Assembly (NCBI GenBank): GCA_032768795.1
Contig: CP136491.1
Span: 496,001 to 560,000, forward strand
Source: Tremella fuciformis
Taxonomy: Eukaryota > Basidiomycota > Tremellomycetes > Tremellales > Tremellaceae
Length of the DNA stretch: 64,000 nt
Direction: 5' to 3'
Positions within the stretch are counted from its first letter, which is position 1; every line of letters starts with the position of its first letter. The translations under genes and the position numbers were made by a program. Below, in pieces: positions 34,659 to 44,231 of the stretch. The notes beneath the pieces are model-generated. The model was not told where the DNA came from. It saw only the letters and a program-made list of their open reading frames with translations, and made no database searches.

Positions 34659-37600
34659 TCACGCGTACCTGTTAGGTACGAATCTCTTTCTCCTACTCTG
34701 GCTCTCCGAGTTTGAGTAGGCGTCGTACATGGTGGTGAAGGCAGGGTCGCTTTCCACCTCTGCCGCTGGTTCCCATGTACTGTCACTGATAGGCCATCCT
34801 ATCCACTTGATACGGTAGTGTTTGGAGGTAATCCCATGTTTGTCCTTGACCATTCGTTCGTCGAGGATCGCCTCGTAGGTATAACCGTTGTCATCTAACA
34901 CTATGTCGCTGACGGGCGACTGCGTAGGTTGTGACTGGCTAGTACTTGTTTCCTCTGAGGCGTAGAAGGGCTTCAGGTATTCCACGTTGATCACGTCGTG
35001 GATCCTGTAGGACTCGGGGAGGTGCAGCTTGTATGCGTTGTCGTTGACCTTTGCTGCCACCTTGAATGGTCCTAACCACCGGTTATCTAGCTTGGCTGAT
35101 GTCCTAGCTCCTTTGTAGTTTCGAGCAGAAAGTAAGACTAGGTCGCCCACTTTGAATGTCTGTAACCGGCGTTTACGGTCGTATTGCTGTTTGTTCTGTG
35201 CCCGTGCGTGCTTGATCTGTTCTTGAAGGTACTTGAATCTTTCAAATATCCTGCGTGTATACGTCACCCCCTCCTCGCTTTCGTGCGAGGAACTTCCCAA
35301 TGGGTCTGTCATATTCTGCCTAGGGGTGTAGCCGTACCAAGCATCGTAGGGGGTCATTCTGGTGGTTCCGTGCACCGTGGTGTTGTATACGAATTCCGCT
35401 GTAGGAAGCAGCACGGACCAGTCGTCCTGTTCGTAGTTGGCATATACGCGTAGGTACTGGCCCAGCCACTTGTTGACTATTTCGGTTTGCCCATCCGTTT
35501 GTGGGTGGTACGCGGTAGAGAACTTGAGGTCACAGCCAAGCTTACTGGTGACTGTGCGCCAGAAAGCTGACACGTACTGTGCTCCTCTGTCCGAGATGAT
35601 ACGGTCTGGTAACCCCGTTCTTGGGTAGACTTTCGTAAGAAACGCCTCCGCCAGGGTAGGGGCGTCGAGCTTGTCGATAGGTATAAAGATCGCCGCCTTC
35701 GTTAGCTGGTCTACCCAGACGCTGATGTTGGTATAGCCCTTGGAGTCCGGTAATTTGGTGATGTAGTCGGTAGATACAGTTGACCAGGGTCGCTCTGCCA
35801 CGGGTATGTCTAGCAGTAATCCTGGTTGTAGTTGGTTGGTATGTTTGGTCTTTTGGCACGTTTCGCAATGCTTTACCCATGTTTTGACGTCTCGTCGCAT
35901 CCTCGGCCACCAGAATCTTGCAAGTAGCCTGGATGTGGTCTTAGCCACCCCCGGGTGGCCAGCCGTCGGTAGGTTATGAGCCCATATGAGGACCGTGGTT
36001 CGTTGCTTCTCGGGCACGATAGGTAGGTCGTGGTAGTAGAAGAGGCCGTCCTTGTGTTTGTATTCTTCGGGATGGCTCTTCGTAAGAGCCACGTATTTTT
36101 GTTGTTCGTGCACATCCATGGCGCCTTTAAAGTCTTCTTGAGCCATAGGGTCCTTGTATTCGACCCTAGTTGCCAGGTACTGTGCTGAACAAAGCAACGC
36201 CTTGAAGTTGTGCGCGTTGAGTTCTGGTGACAAGGTGGTTGCTTTGGTGTCCGTAGGTCGATAGTCTGGTCGTCTGGACAGGGCATCTGGCTTGGTAGCT
36301 TGTTTGCCTGGCCTATATTGGATGACAAAGTCGAAATCGGCCATGTACTCGCTCCATCTAGCTTGCCTCCTTGTCAATTGCTTGGTGGTTAAGAAGTACT
36401 CTAGACTTCTGTGATCGGATAGTACGACCACTCGTACTCGGGTACCTTCGAGGTAATGTCGCCAATTCTTGAATGCGTACACGATGGCTAGGAACTCCTT
36501 GTCGTGAACTGGATAGTTGAGTTCTGCCGGATCCATCTTCCGAGAAGCATATGCGATGGGTCTGGTCGTACCATCTGGGTAGGTGTGTGACAGGATCGCA
36601 CCCAGAGCGTAGTCCGACGCGTCCGTTTCTAGTAATAGGGGAAGATTTGGGTCGTAGTGGCTGAGTACGGGAGCCGTAGTCATCGCTCGCTTGAGAGAAT
36701 CGAAAGCGTCCTGCTGTTTGGGTCCCCATTGGAAGGGCGTTCCCTTCTTGGTTAAGTCGTGTAAGGATTTGGCTATTACCGAAAAGTTCCTGATGAATCT
36801 GCGGTAGAAGTTGGCGAACCCTACAAACGACTGTGTCTCCTTCAAGTTCGTAGGCGTGGGCCAGTCCTGTACCGCCTCCACCTTCTTTGGGTCCATCTTG
36901 ATGCCGTTTTTGTTAAGAACGAAACCCAGGAACTCCACCTCGTTGCTGTGGAATTGGCATTTCGAGAGTTTGGCGAATAGCTTATACTCTCGTAGTCGTC
37001 GCAGGACTTCCTGTACGTGGCGGGTATGGTGTTCCAGATCCTTGGAGTACACCAATATATCGTCGAGGTATACAGCCACGTACTTGTCGAGTAGGTCGTG
37101 GAAGACGTGGTTGATAAATAGCTGGAACGAGCCTGGTGCATTGCAGAGCCCGAAGGGCATGACCAGGTACTCGTATTGTCCGAAGGGTGTGCGGAAGGCT
37201 GTCTTCCACTCATCCCCCTCCGCTATGCGGACGAGGTTGTATGCACCCCGTAGGTCTAACTTGGTAAACACGGTCGATCCACGTATCTGGTCGATTACGT
37301 CGCCTATCAGGGGCAAAGGGTATTTGTTCTTGATCGTCATGGCGTTGAGCTTGCGGTAATCGACGCATAACCGCAGACTTCCGTCCTTCTTTTTGACGAA
37401 TAGGACTGGTGCTCCTGCGGGGGATCGTAACTCTCTGATGAAGCCTTTATCCAGGTTTTCTCGCAGGTACGCCATTAGTTCTTCCCTTTCTCGTGGGCTA
37501 AGTGCGTAGATAGGCCCAGCTGGTGGTACCTTGTCCGAGCTCAGTTGGATGGCGTGGTCGAATTGCCGATGTTCTGGTAGCTTATCGGCCTGTCCTTTAT

Positions 37601-39911
37601 CGAATACGTCTTTGTAGTGTGCATATTCGGCAGGTAGCTCTGTCTCAGTAGGCGGTTCTGCCGTCGTGATGGCGGTGTAGAGCCACGCAGTGGCCTGGTC
37701 TGACGTCTTGTCTGTTGTGTCCCGTGGTGCTAGAGTTCTCGCGCTCCAGTCTACCACAGGCTGCACTTTGTCCAGAAAGGGCATGCCTAAGATCAAGTGT
37801 GCTATGCGTATCGGGGAGACTATGAAGTCGGCGTGATAAGGTTCGAACCCCCTTCCCAGTAGGACCGTAAGCTGTACTCGGTGGGTTAAGAGTCCGTACT
37901 CGGATACCCTGCCATCCGCCATTACCAATGGCGTTGGTCGTTTGAGTTTTGTCATGGGGAGGTGATGTCGAGCCACATACTCGTCGTCGACAAAGTTGGA
38001 CGTCGCTCCCGTATCTAGGAGGGCCCTAGCGGTCTCTCCAGGGATTTGTGATAGGCCAATCGGGACGTTGAACAGCCTTGTAGGCGTTTCATAATTGGCG
38101 CGTACGCCGTCCTCTTTTGATGTTCTTTTGGACCCTTCGAGGGGTTCCGTTTTGGTTAAGTACAAGGCAGACGGATCCGCCCTGCACGTCGCCTTCCTAA
38201 TGTAATTGCGTACTACGTTCTGTGTTTTAGCTACATACGTCTTCCGTTCCGCCTGTTCAGGCGTCAAATTCTTCTCGTTCCACCCTTGAATTTCTTGATA
38301 GCCTAGGTCCGGTATCACCTTGTGTAGACCTTTGTATTTGGCCATTACCCGGTTGAACCTGTCTCTCAAGTTTCTTTTCTGGGGCTCGCTTGGTGGAGTG
38401 AGTCTGACGTTCACTCTCTCTGTCGCCATCGAACCTTCTTGGCTGTTGACAGCTGCGTAATCGCCTGTTACGTGGTTCTCTGTGGTCTGATCGGTTGTGT
38501 CGGTTTGGGCTACGTTGATCCGGTGTGGCGGTAACTTGTTCTGTGGTCGAGTCCAACAGTTGTTGATCGTGTGGCCCATTTTCCCACAATAGGTGCAAGC
38601 CCCTGCCTCTATACGGGCCTTACGTTCTTCCTCCGAGAGAGGACCTCTCGGCTGTTGCGTGAACGTCCTGCCACTTTGAGGCTTAGGGGTTGTAGACTTG
38701 TTCGCCGTGCGTGGTGGTGACTCTCTGTTACTTGCCGTGTCCAATCCCACTTTTGGGCGGAAATGCCCTCGTACTTGTTGACTAGGGGTGTTGAATCGGG
38801 TATTTCCTTGGTGTCGGCCCGGCGGGTTTGGTCCCTGAAATGGGTGCTTGGGGTGCAACGCACGGACTTCTCGGTCTGCGTCGTCAATAGACAGGGTACG
38901 CTCGACTAGGTCGTTGAAGTCGCTGAATGTAGGGCGTGGTCGTTGCGTCATGAGTTCGCGTTGCAGGTACTCACGCAATCCCTTGTAGAAGGCCATGCAC
39001 TGCGTATCCGGTGACTGATTGGTCCGTGCTAGGATAGTACGGAACTTTACTACGTACTCAGAGGCCGACATGTTGCCTTGTCTGAGTCGGTCCAGTTCGA
39101 AGTAGGCCGAGAATTCCTCATGGTGACGGCCAAAGGTTCGTCGAAGCTCGGTCATAAACCCTACCAGGGTGGTAGGTTCTTGATTGTTGTCGACTAGGCC
39201 AGTGTACCACTGCTCCGCCTCGTCGCGTAGGTAGCCGGAAGCAAAGATCACTTTGAGCTCTTCGGTCGGGTAGATAGGTGCTGCGATTCGCAGGTATCTT
39301 TCGACTTGGTGCACAAAAGCATCCAGCTTCAGTCGGTCTAAATCGCCTCTAAAGACATCCGGCTTCTTGATATTCTTGGCGGCCTCGGCGGCCACCTTGA
39401 TGTCCACGGGTTGATTCAGCCCCGTAGTTGTCATGTACGGTTCTGTAGTCGACGTCCTCGGCTGTGTAGGCTCTCGGACAGGCTGTCTTCGTGCCTGCTC
39501 CATCTGTTGGAGCTGCATCTCGATCCTAGTTCGTTGGTCGAGTAGCTCTTGATACGTGGGACCTTGGCTAAGGTGCGGGGGATTGCCCCGCACAAAAGGG
39601 GTAACTCGGGGAATTTCTTCCTCCGCTAGTCGAGTTGATAGATAGTGCGAACCATGTACTCCGTTCGTATCCACCGGGTACGTTGTCGGTGGAGCCTCGA
39701 GTGGAGCGGTTCTTGAGTCGCTGTTGCCAGTCGTCGGCTGTTCTTCGAGTGGTTGCTCGAGATTGGACAACGGCGACGAGCGAGTAGTAGGTGACGAGGG
39801 TTGAGGGTGTATCTGAAGGCTTGTGTGGCTGTTATCGGCAGGTAGGGTCGCCTGGGCGTCGATTCCCGGCGCTCCTCCTGTTGGGTTCTGTCTCGTAGGT
39901 CTTCCTGACAT
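34659..39911 (-). CDS. Gag-Pol polyprotein of the Gypsy chromovirus, intact
   Basis: This single ORF of 1750 codons encodes all retrotransposition functions. The start ATG at 39911 gives MSGRPTRQNPTGG; the frame is open further up through the LTR, but without an ATG. Gag ends with a CCHC knuckle CTYCGKMGHTINNC near residue 439. The protease active site is LLDTGATSNF near 633. The reverse transcriptase has VYLDDILVYSKD near 948, followed by RNase H with LETDASDYALG. The integrase zinc finger ends CETCQKTK near 1349, and the core includes DRGAQYVSAF and TAYHPQTDGQTEIVNK. A C-terminal chromodomain (about 1675-1735) contains YRIKWIGWPISDSTWEP. I see no stop or frameshift, so the element could be active. 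Confidence 0.97.
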   Translation of the reverse strand: MSGRPTRQNPTGGAPGIDAQATLPADNSHTSLQIHPQPSSPTTRSSPLSNLEQPLEEQPTTGNSDSRTAPLEAPPTTYPVDTNGVHGSHYLSTRLAEEEIPRVTPFVRGNPPHLSQGPTYQELLDQRTRIEMQLQQMEQARRQPVREPTQPRTSTTEPYMTTTGLNQPVDIKVAAEAAKNIKKPDVFRGDLDRLKLDAFVHQVERYLRIAAPIYPTEELKVIFASGYLRDEAEQWYTGLVDNNQEPTTLVGFMTELRRTFGRHHEEFSAYFELDRLRQGNMSASEYVVKFRTILARTNQSPDTQCMAFYKGLREYLQRELMTQRPRPTFSDFNDLVERTLSIDDADREVRALHPKHPFQGPNPPGRHQGNTRFNTPSQQVRGHFRPKVGLDTASNRESPPRTANKSTTPKPQSGRTFTQQPRGPLSEEERKARIEAGACTYCGKMGHTINNCWTRPQNKLPPHRINVAQTDTTDQTTENHVTGDYAAVNSQEGSMATERVNVRLTPPSEPQKRNLRDRFNRVMAKYKGLHKVIPDLGYQEIQGWNEKNLTPEQAERKTYVAKTQNVVRNYIRKATCRADPSALYLTKTEPLEGSKRTSKEDGVRANYETPTRLFNVPIGLSQIPGETARALLDTGATSNFVDDEYVARHHLPMTKLKRPTPLVMADGRVSEYGLLTHRVQLTVLLGRGFEPYHADFIVSPIRIAHLILGMPFLDKVQPVVDWSARTLAPRDTTDKTSDQATAWLYTAITTAEPPTETELPAEYAHYKDVFDKGQADKLPEHRQFDHAIQLSSDKVPPAGPIYALSPREREELMAYLRENLDKGFIRELRSPAGAPVLFVKKKDGSLRLCVDYRKLNAMTIKNKYPLPLIGDVIDQIRGSTVFTKLDLRGAYNLVRIAEGDEWKTAFRTPFGQYEYLVMPFGLCNAPGSFQLFINHVFHDLLDKYVAVYLDDILVYSKDLEHHTRHVQEVLRRLREYKLFAKLSKCQFHSNEVEFLGFVLNKNGIKMDPKKVEAVQDWPTPTNLKETQSFVGFANFYRRFIRNFSVIAKSLHDLTKKGTPFQWGPKQQDAFDSLKRAMTTAPVLSHYDPNLPLLLETDASDYALGAILSHTYPDGTTRPIAYASRKMDPAELNYPVHDKEFLAIVYAFKNWRHYLEGTRVRVVVLSDHRSLEYFLTTKQLTRRQARWSEYMADFDFVIQYRPGKQATKPDALSRRPDYRPTDTKATTLSPELNAHNFKALLCSAQYLATRVEYKDPMAQEDFKGAMDVHEQQKYVALTKSHPEEYKHKDGLFYYHDLPIVPEKQRTTVLIWAHNLPTAGHPGVAKTTSRLLARFWWPRMRRDVKTWVKHCETCQKTKHTNQLQPGLLLDIPVAERPWSTVSTDYITKLPDSKGYTNISVWVDQLTKAAIFIPIDKLDAPTLAEAFLTKVYPRTGLPDRIISDRGAQYVSAFWRTVTSKLGCDLKFSTAYHPQTDGQTEIVNKWLGQYLRVYANYEQDDWSVLLPTAEFVYNTTVHGTTRMTPYDAWYGYTPRQNMTDPLGSSSHESEEGVTYTRRIFERFKYLQEQIKHARAQNKQQYDRKRRLQTFKVGDLVLLSARNYKGARTSAKLDNRWLGPFKVAAKVNDNAYKLHLPESYRIHDVINVEYLKPFYASEETSTSQSQPTQSPVSDIVLDDNGYTYEAILDERMVKDKHGITSKHYRIKWIGWPISDSTWEPAAEVESDPAFTTMYDAYSNSESQSRRKRFVPNRYA

Positions 39912-39932
39912 ACCTGTCGTCCACAAGTATGG

Positions 39933-39945
39933 GAAGAATGTATTA
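39933..39945 (-). promoter_or_regulatory. Self-priming site of the Gypsy element (PBS)
   Basis: Two bases inside the 5' LTR boundary, the element RNA would read UAAUACAUUCUUC. This is the perfect 13-nt reverse complement of GAAGAATGTATTA within the LTR (40038-40050). This is the arrangement known from Tf1-type self-primed chromoviruses, where the 5' end of the RNA folds back on the primer site. Confidence 0.75.
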
Positions 39946-39947
39946 AC

Positions 39948-40145
39948 TGTCGGGATCGGTGAACGCGAGTTGGTATGTGAGTGACTGCCTTGCTGGTCGA
40001 CTGATATGCCAGGATGAGTTACCAGGTGACAGATGAATAATACATTCTTCGAAGAAGGTATCCTCTCCTTCTCAGTCTGTATATGTAGAGTTCTCACGGG
40101 TAGTCGGCTACTACGGACATGTCCGTGATGACGTATTCCATTACA
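39948..40145 (-). repeat. Gypsy element 5' LTR with promoter
   Basis: This is the 5' LTR in element orientation and is followed on the plus strand by GCCAT at 40146-40150. It holds a TATA-like CTACATATACA (minus strand, about 40079-40089). About 30 nt downstream lies GAAGAATGTATTA, the proposed transcript start. Confidence 0.93.
40038..40050 (-). promoter_or_regulatory. Predicted 5' end of Gypsy RNA, pairs with the primer site
   Basis: GAAGAATGTATTA on the minus strand lies about 30 nt after the TATA-like box, where an RNA start would be expected. It is perfectly complementary to 39933-39945. It overlaps a 12-nt palindrome TTCTTCGAAGAA. Confidence 0.65.
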
Positions 40146-40150
40146 GCCAT

Positions 40151-41176
40151 GGCGGCCCATCCTCGCATTCGCAAAATAGCATTTACAGGAAGTACACCCG
40201 TCGGACGTATGGTACTTCCAGGTTCCCCTTGCAACAACGCCCGTGCTCACACTCGCAGATCATGAAAACTGCGGCCGAGTCCAATTTGAAACGAGTCACA
40301 TTGGAGCTGGGAGGCAAGTCACCGCATATTGGTGCGGGGTTTCTGCTGTAAGCGCTTCACGCTTGACGTCCAGTCTTTGCCGATGCCGAAATGGACAAGG
40401 CGGTCGAATCTGTGGCCATGGGGATCTTCTTCAACCATGGGTAAGTGGTTCAACCTTCGAGGCTGTTCCCGACTAACGTCAAAGCCAAAACTGCTGTGCG
40501 GGATCTAGGGCTTTCGTGCAATCCTCCATATATGACAAATTTATTGCTGCACTGCAAGCTCGGATACAAACGATCAATTTAGGTGACCCTTTCGCTGACC
40601 AGACCTTCCAGGGCCCGCAAGTATCGAAGATCCAATTTGATCGAATCATGACCTTGGTAAACGACGGTCTCTCGAGCGCGCGACTGGTGACAGGAGGAAA
40701 ACAGCACAGCCTAGGAGGCTTTTTCATTGAACCCACCATCTTTGCCGATGTACAGGCGGACTCCAAGGTAGATCCATTCAGTCATATTCAGAATAGAGCT
40801 CAGTTGTCACAGCTCCACGAAGAGATTTTCGGTCCGGTGCTCTGCGTCCATCGCTTCGACTCCGTTGAAGAGGTCGTCTCCAAAGCCAATGACACCGAAT
40901 TTGGTCTTGCTTCTGGCCTGCACACCACCAACTTGAACACTGCGATCCACGTCGCAAATGCACTTGAAGCTGGTGTCGTCTGGGTCAATCAGTACGGTGG
41001 TCTCCCTGCGTAAGCTTCGGGACACCAGATTGCGCGAGTGTCACACTGATAGCCGCAGTCAACTGCCAATGGGGGGCTACAAGCAGAGCGGTATCGGAAG
41101 GGACCTTGGTTCTTATGCGCTCGCAGAGTATACTCAAGTCAAGACAGTCCAGATCGGGCTCTCCATCGCGCACTAG
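40151..41176 (+). pseudogene. Aldehyde dehydrogenase, 3' part (gene split by a Gypsy element)
   Basis: This is the second half of the interrupted gene. The exons are 40151-40211 (resuming the split exon), 40259-40331, 40374-40440, 40485-40767, 40813-41009 and 41059-41176. It begins with RKIAFTGSTPVGR of the cofactor site. The catalytic centre follows with VTLELGGKSP and, over an intron, GQNCCAGSRAFV carrying the nucleophilic Cys. The C-terminal half contains [22 protein letters not shown] and YTQVKTVQ. No other lesion is visible, so the insertion is probably the only damage. The stop TAG is at 41174-41176, only 143 bp before the next gene. Confidence 0.92.
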
Positions 41177-41319
41177 ATTGTAGCTTGTAGCTTCATGTCT
41201 CCGTGCATCAGTCTGCAGTAATGGCCACCCATCGCTGGCATCTCAGGGTCCGCTTATTTCCGCTCGAACTCCGCTACCCTTGTCGGACCAGATTGTTGTA
41301 TTCCAACACTCACACCAAG

Positions 41320-44133
41320 ATGTCGGAAGCGGGTAGCAGTGCCTCGTCCGCCAAAAAGCGACAGAACGTGTCCAGAGCCTGCGTCAACTGTCGTGAAAGG
41401 TGGAGTCTTCCTGCAAGCATGCTGGTGACGCTGACAGACAAGAAAGAAAAGGTGTGATGGGGTGAGACCCAGGTGCGGAAAATGCGCGGCTCACAATGTA
41501 TGTCGGCCATGCTGTCTTGAGGCGCCCGAGTACAGGCGATTGACAGCTCAGGATGACTGTGTGTGGTCAGGCCGTGCCGACTGGCGCAAGCAGGTGTCTC
41601 GTCAAGAGGCTAACGAGCTGCGAAGCCGCATCAAAGAGATGGAAATGCAGCTCGATCGCGTTGCATCGGGATCCGGTGATGGCGATCTGATGACCGATAG
41701 TCATATTGCCCAGCAACACAGGGGCATAGGATTCTTCTCACAGGCTTCTGCTAGCTCGATCGCGCTCACGCATCTAGCCCAAGCTCGACCCGCGGACGGC
41801 CACTATGCCGTACCGGTCCAATCTCTCAACGGGAATATACCCAGAGGGGCAGAGCCTCGACCGATTCCAGGTCCAAGTTCGAGCTCGTCGGGGCAATCTC
41901 CTTTAGCAGCTGGCAGCATAGGCCGAGACGAGGAGCTGGAAGGCGTCATCGTAGGTACCAGAAAGACCCAACCGTCGCCTGTCTAAAGGGACAGGTACAA
42001 GACTCGGAAGGTTCTCTTCGTTATCACAATCCCACGAGCGCGTTTCATCACGCAGAAGCCGACCAGTGGGCGAGTGCATCACCTTGCTCTCCTACAAATG
42101 TCAAGGCCAGGCCAAATCGTGATTCGGCAATCCGCGATTATCAGAGATATCTGCCCCGCTTCTTCCTCACTTCGCACCAGCATGACTTAGCCTTGGACAG
42201 ATTTTTCCGATATTTCTCATCGTGGAGTGCGTATGACCGCTCCGTCCACTTGATCCCGACATAGAGTCTCATGGTTGACATTCAGCCCAGCGGGTGACGC
42301 CGCATCTGTTTTACCGTGACATGCAAGTCGCCCTTCGCGAGGAGAATGATGAGCACATTTCTACGAGAACGCCATATTATAGCCCGATGCTCCACAACAT
42401 GATCCTGGCATTGGGATTAGCCTATGCAGAGGAGCAACACCTCAGAGCACTTACTACTCGGACATTGTTCGCGGAGGAGGGCGCTCGACATCAATCCGTC
42501 GAATGCTCAGCCTCGTCGGTCGCAACGGTCCAAGCACTCGCTCTCTACGCCAGTTTCCACTCTACGAACGGAGACTACTCTTTAGGCTGGTTCCACTTCG
42601 GATCAGCTATGAGAGCATGCTATGCGTGTGAGTGAGGTGGCACTATCGGTTCCGACAGCTGAGGTATGGCAGTAGGCTTCAATATAGACGTCTCCAGTTT
42701 AGTCACACGGGGCAAACTTTCCAAGGAAGCCTTCTCGCAGGTCAGTCACCCTTCCTCTCCAGACTTATAAATGACCCACTCAGCGTTGCACGACTTTCTG
42801 GACCTGTTTCGCGCAAGAAGTGATGTGGGCCATATACATCGGTCGGGAACCCATGATACCTGACTACACGTACGGGCTCCTTCCCGCTCCAGACGGTATT
42901 TGACGCGCACAGAATAAGACCGCCAGAGGTAGATGCGGATACGGACGAGACTGAGTGGCACTGGCCGCATCCACCGGCAGGCACCTTCCCGTCTCAACGA
43001 TCATATCTCAGTGTGACCTTCGTGCACACAGCATCTCTGATGCAGATTGCAGCGTCCATCAACAAGAGCGTGTGAGCCCTTTGACTCTCTCTTAGTGTGA
43101 ATGTTCTAATGTCAAGATATTCTGTACGCTGCGAGAAAAGGCTATTGGTCACGAGCGGGCAAATTCACCAATTCAAGTAGATTCAAGACTCCTGTGCATA
43201 TGTTTCTGACCACAGCGACGCCTTGGACAGCTGGCGGGAGAGCCTTCCGAGACCTCTGTTGATTGCCTCCCAGGCGACGGACCCTGTACTCCCACACATC
43301 ATCATGCTTCATCTGGCCTGGTCTTGGGTCATCATACTCCTTTTTCAGCCCTTCAGTCAATTTGCCGCTCGATCCCCCAACACTGGGCGCATAGCCCCAT
43401 TTGGGGAGATCTCAACAGTCGCTATGACTGTAAGTTCACGTAACATTCCCTTCTGCTCGTGACCTCGTGACAGCGGGAATGACCCAGCAGCGATGCCATC
43501 AAGCTAGCATTCGAATCCTGCAATTGACCGAAACGTGGCGAACCCAGCATGGGCTTCGCTTCTGTCCACCGACCATGGCGCAGGTCGTGTATACGGCCGG
43601 CACAACTTTCCTGCTTGCTGCAGCGCAAGCTGCTCTGCCGGAGCGGGCAAAAGCAGCCCTTGACAATGTTCAGAGCTGTCTCAATTCCCTGAGGGAGATA
43701 GGGATGACCTGGGCGGCCGGGTCTCAAAAGGCGTCTATCCTGCAACGCCTACTGGCCGAGTATGGGCAGACCAGCTTCGTGCCGGCAAGCAGTACACGTC
43801 CTGCATCGGAGAGCCAAGAGGCGCAGAGACAAGGACAGCTTCTTGTGAGTCGTCTTACATGGTGTTGCTTCTCACGCAGTCCGTGGCTGACGACGAAGGA
43901 GGAGCAAACATTTCCCATCGTTTCGGAGAGCGAATTGTAAATCCGTGCCCATTCACCTAGTGACTGGCCATGCTGAGAACAGTAGCATGCCTATGGACCA
44001 GGGTTTGCTGGATCGGTCTTGGGTCCCCGAAGCGACTACCGATGACTTCATTCAAAGTCTCCTAAACCAGATCTCGATGCCCATGTCGGGGGATTCGGAT
44101 CTCCTTGCATTGCTCGGAGAGATGAATCAATAG
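41320..44133 (+). CDS. Zn2Cys6 transcription factor, candidate regulator of the hydantoinase-type cluster
   Basis: This is a nuclear zinc-cluster activator. Thirteen exons are inferred: 41320-41399, 41443-41497, 41552-41950, 41995-42226, 42286-42627, 42673-42740, 42784-42869, 42913-43071, 43117-43176, 43216-43429, 43488-43844, 43880-43936 and 43978-44133, coding 754 residues. Splicing yields the binuclear cluster CVNCRERKKRC with DGVRPRCGKC and a final Cys in DDCVWSG. A predicted coiled coil follows (ANELRSRIKEMEMQL). The fungal regulatory domain includes MILALGLAYAEE, ALALYASF, EVMWAIYIGREP and LHLAWSWVIILLFQPF. Two introns are unusually short (39 and 35 nt). It lies between the aldehyde dehydrogenase and HyuB, so local regulation is likely but unproven. 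Confidence 0.87.
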
Positions 44134-44231
44134 GATAAGTGCACCGAGATCTGCGAGTCCTCCATGCTTCGCCTGCATCCGTCAAAAGTAGAAAATGCAT
44201 GTCGCCCAATATCGTTAAGGAGAGAATGAGC

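Larger units (their letters stand above)
33191..40145 (-). mobile_element. Complete Ty3/Gypsy chromovirus, recently inserted
   Basis: This 6955-bp LTR retrotransposon lies on the minus strand inside an aldehyde dehydrogenase exon. Its 198-bp LTRs (33191-33388 and 39948-40145) read as identical. In element orientation they begin TGTAATGG and end CCCGACA. The 5-bp target duplication GCCAT flanks it at 33186-33190 and 40146-40150. A single intact gag-pol ORF ends in a chromodomain. A purine-rich tract (AAAGGAGGAGGCGAC on the minus strand) abuts the 3' LTR. No tRNA-like primer site is evident; instead there is a self-complementary signal. An extra gene on the opposite strand lies between pol and the 3' LTR. 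Identical LTRs and an open frame suggest a very recent insertion. Confidence 0.97.

Noticed and set aside
34659..40250. Gag-pol ORF extended to 40250 through the LTR and into aldehyde dehydrogenase antisense DNA
   Set aside because: The frame is open there by chance. The first ATG inside the element is at 39911, after the LTR, and the extension crosses the insertion border.
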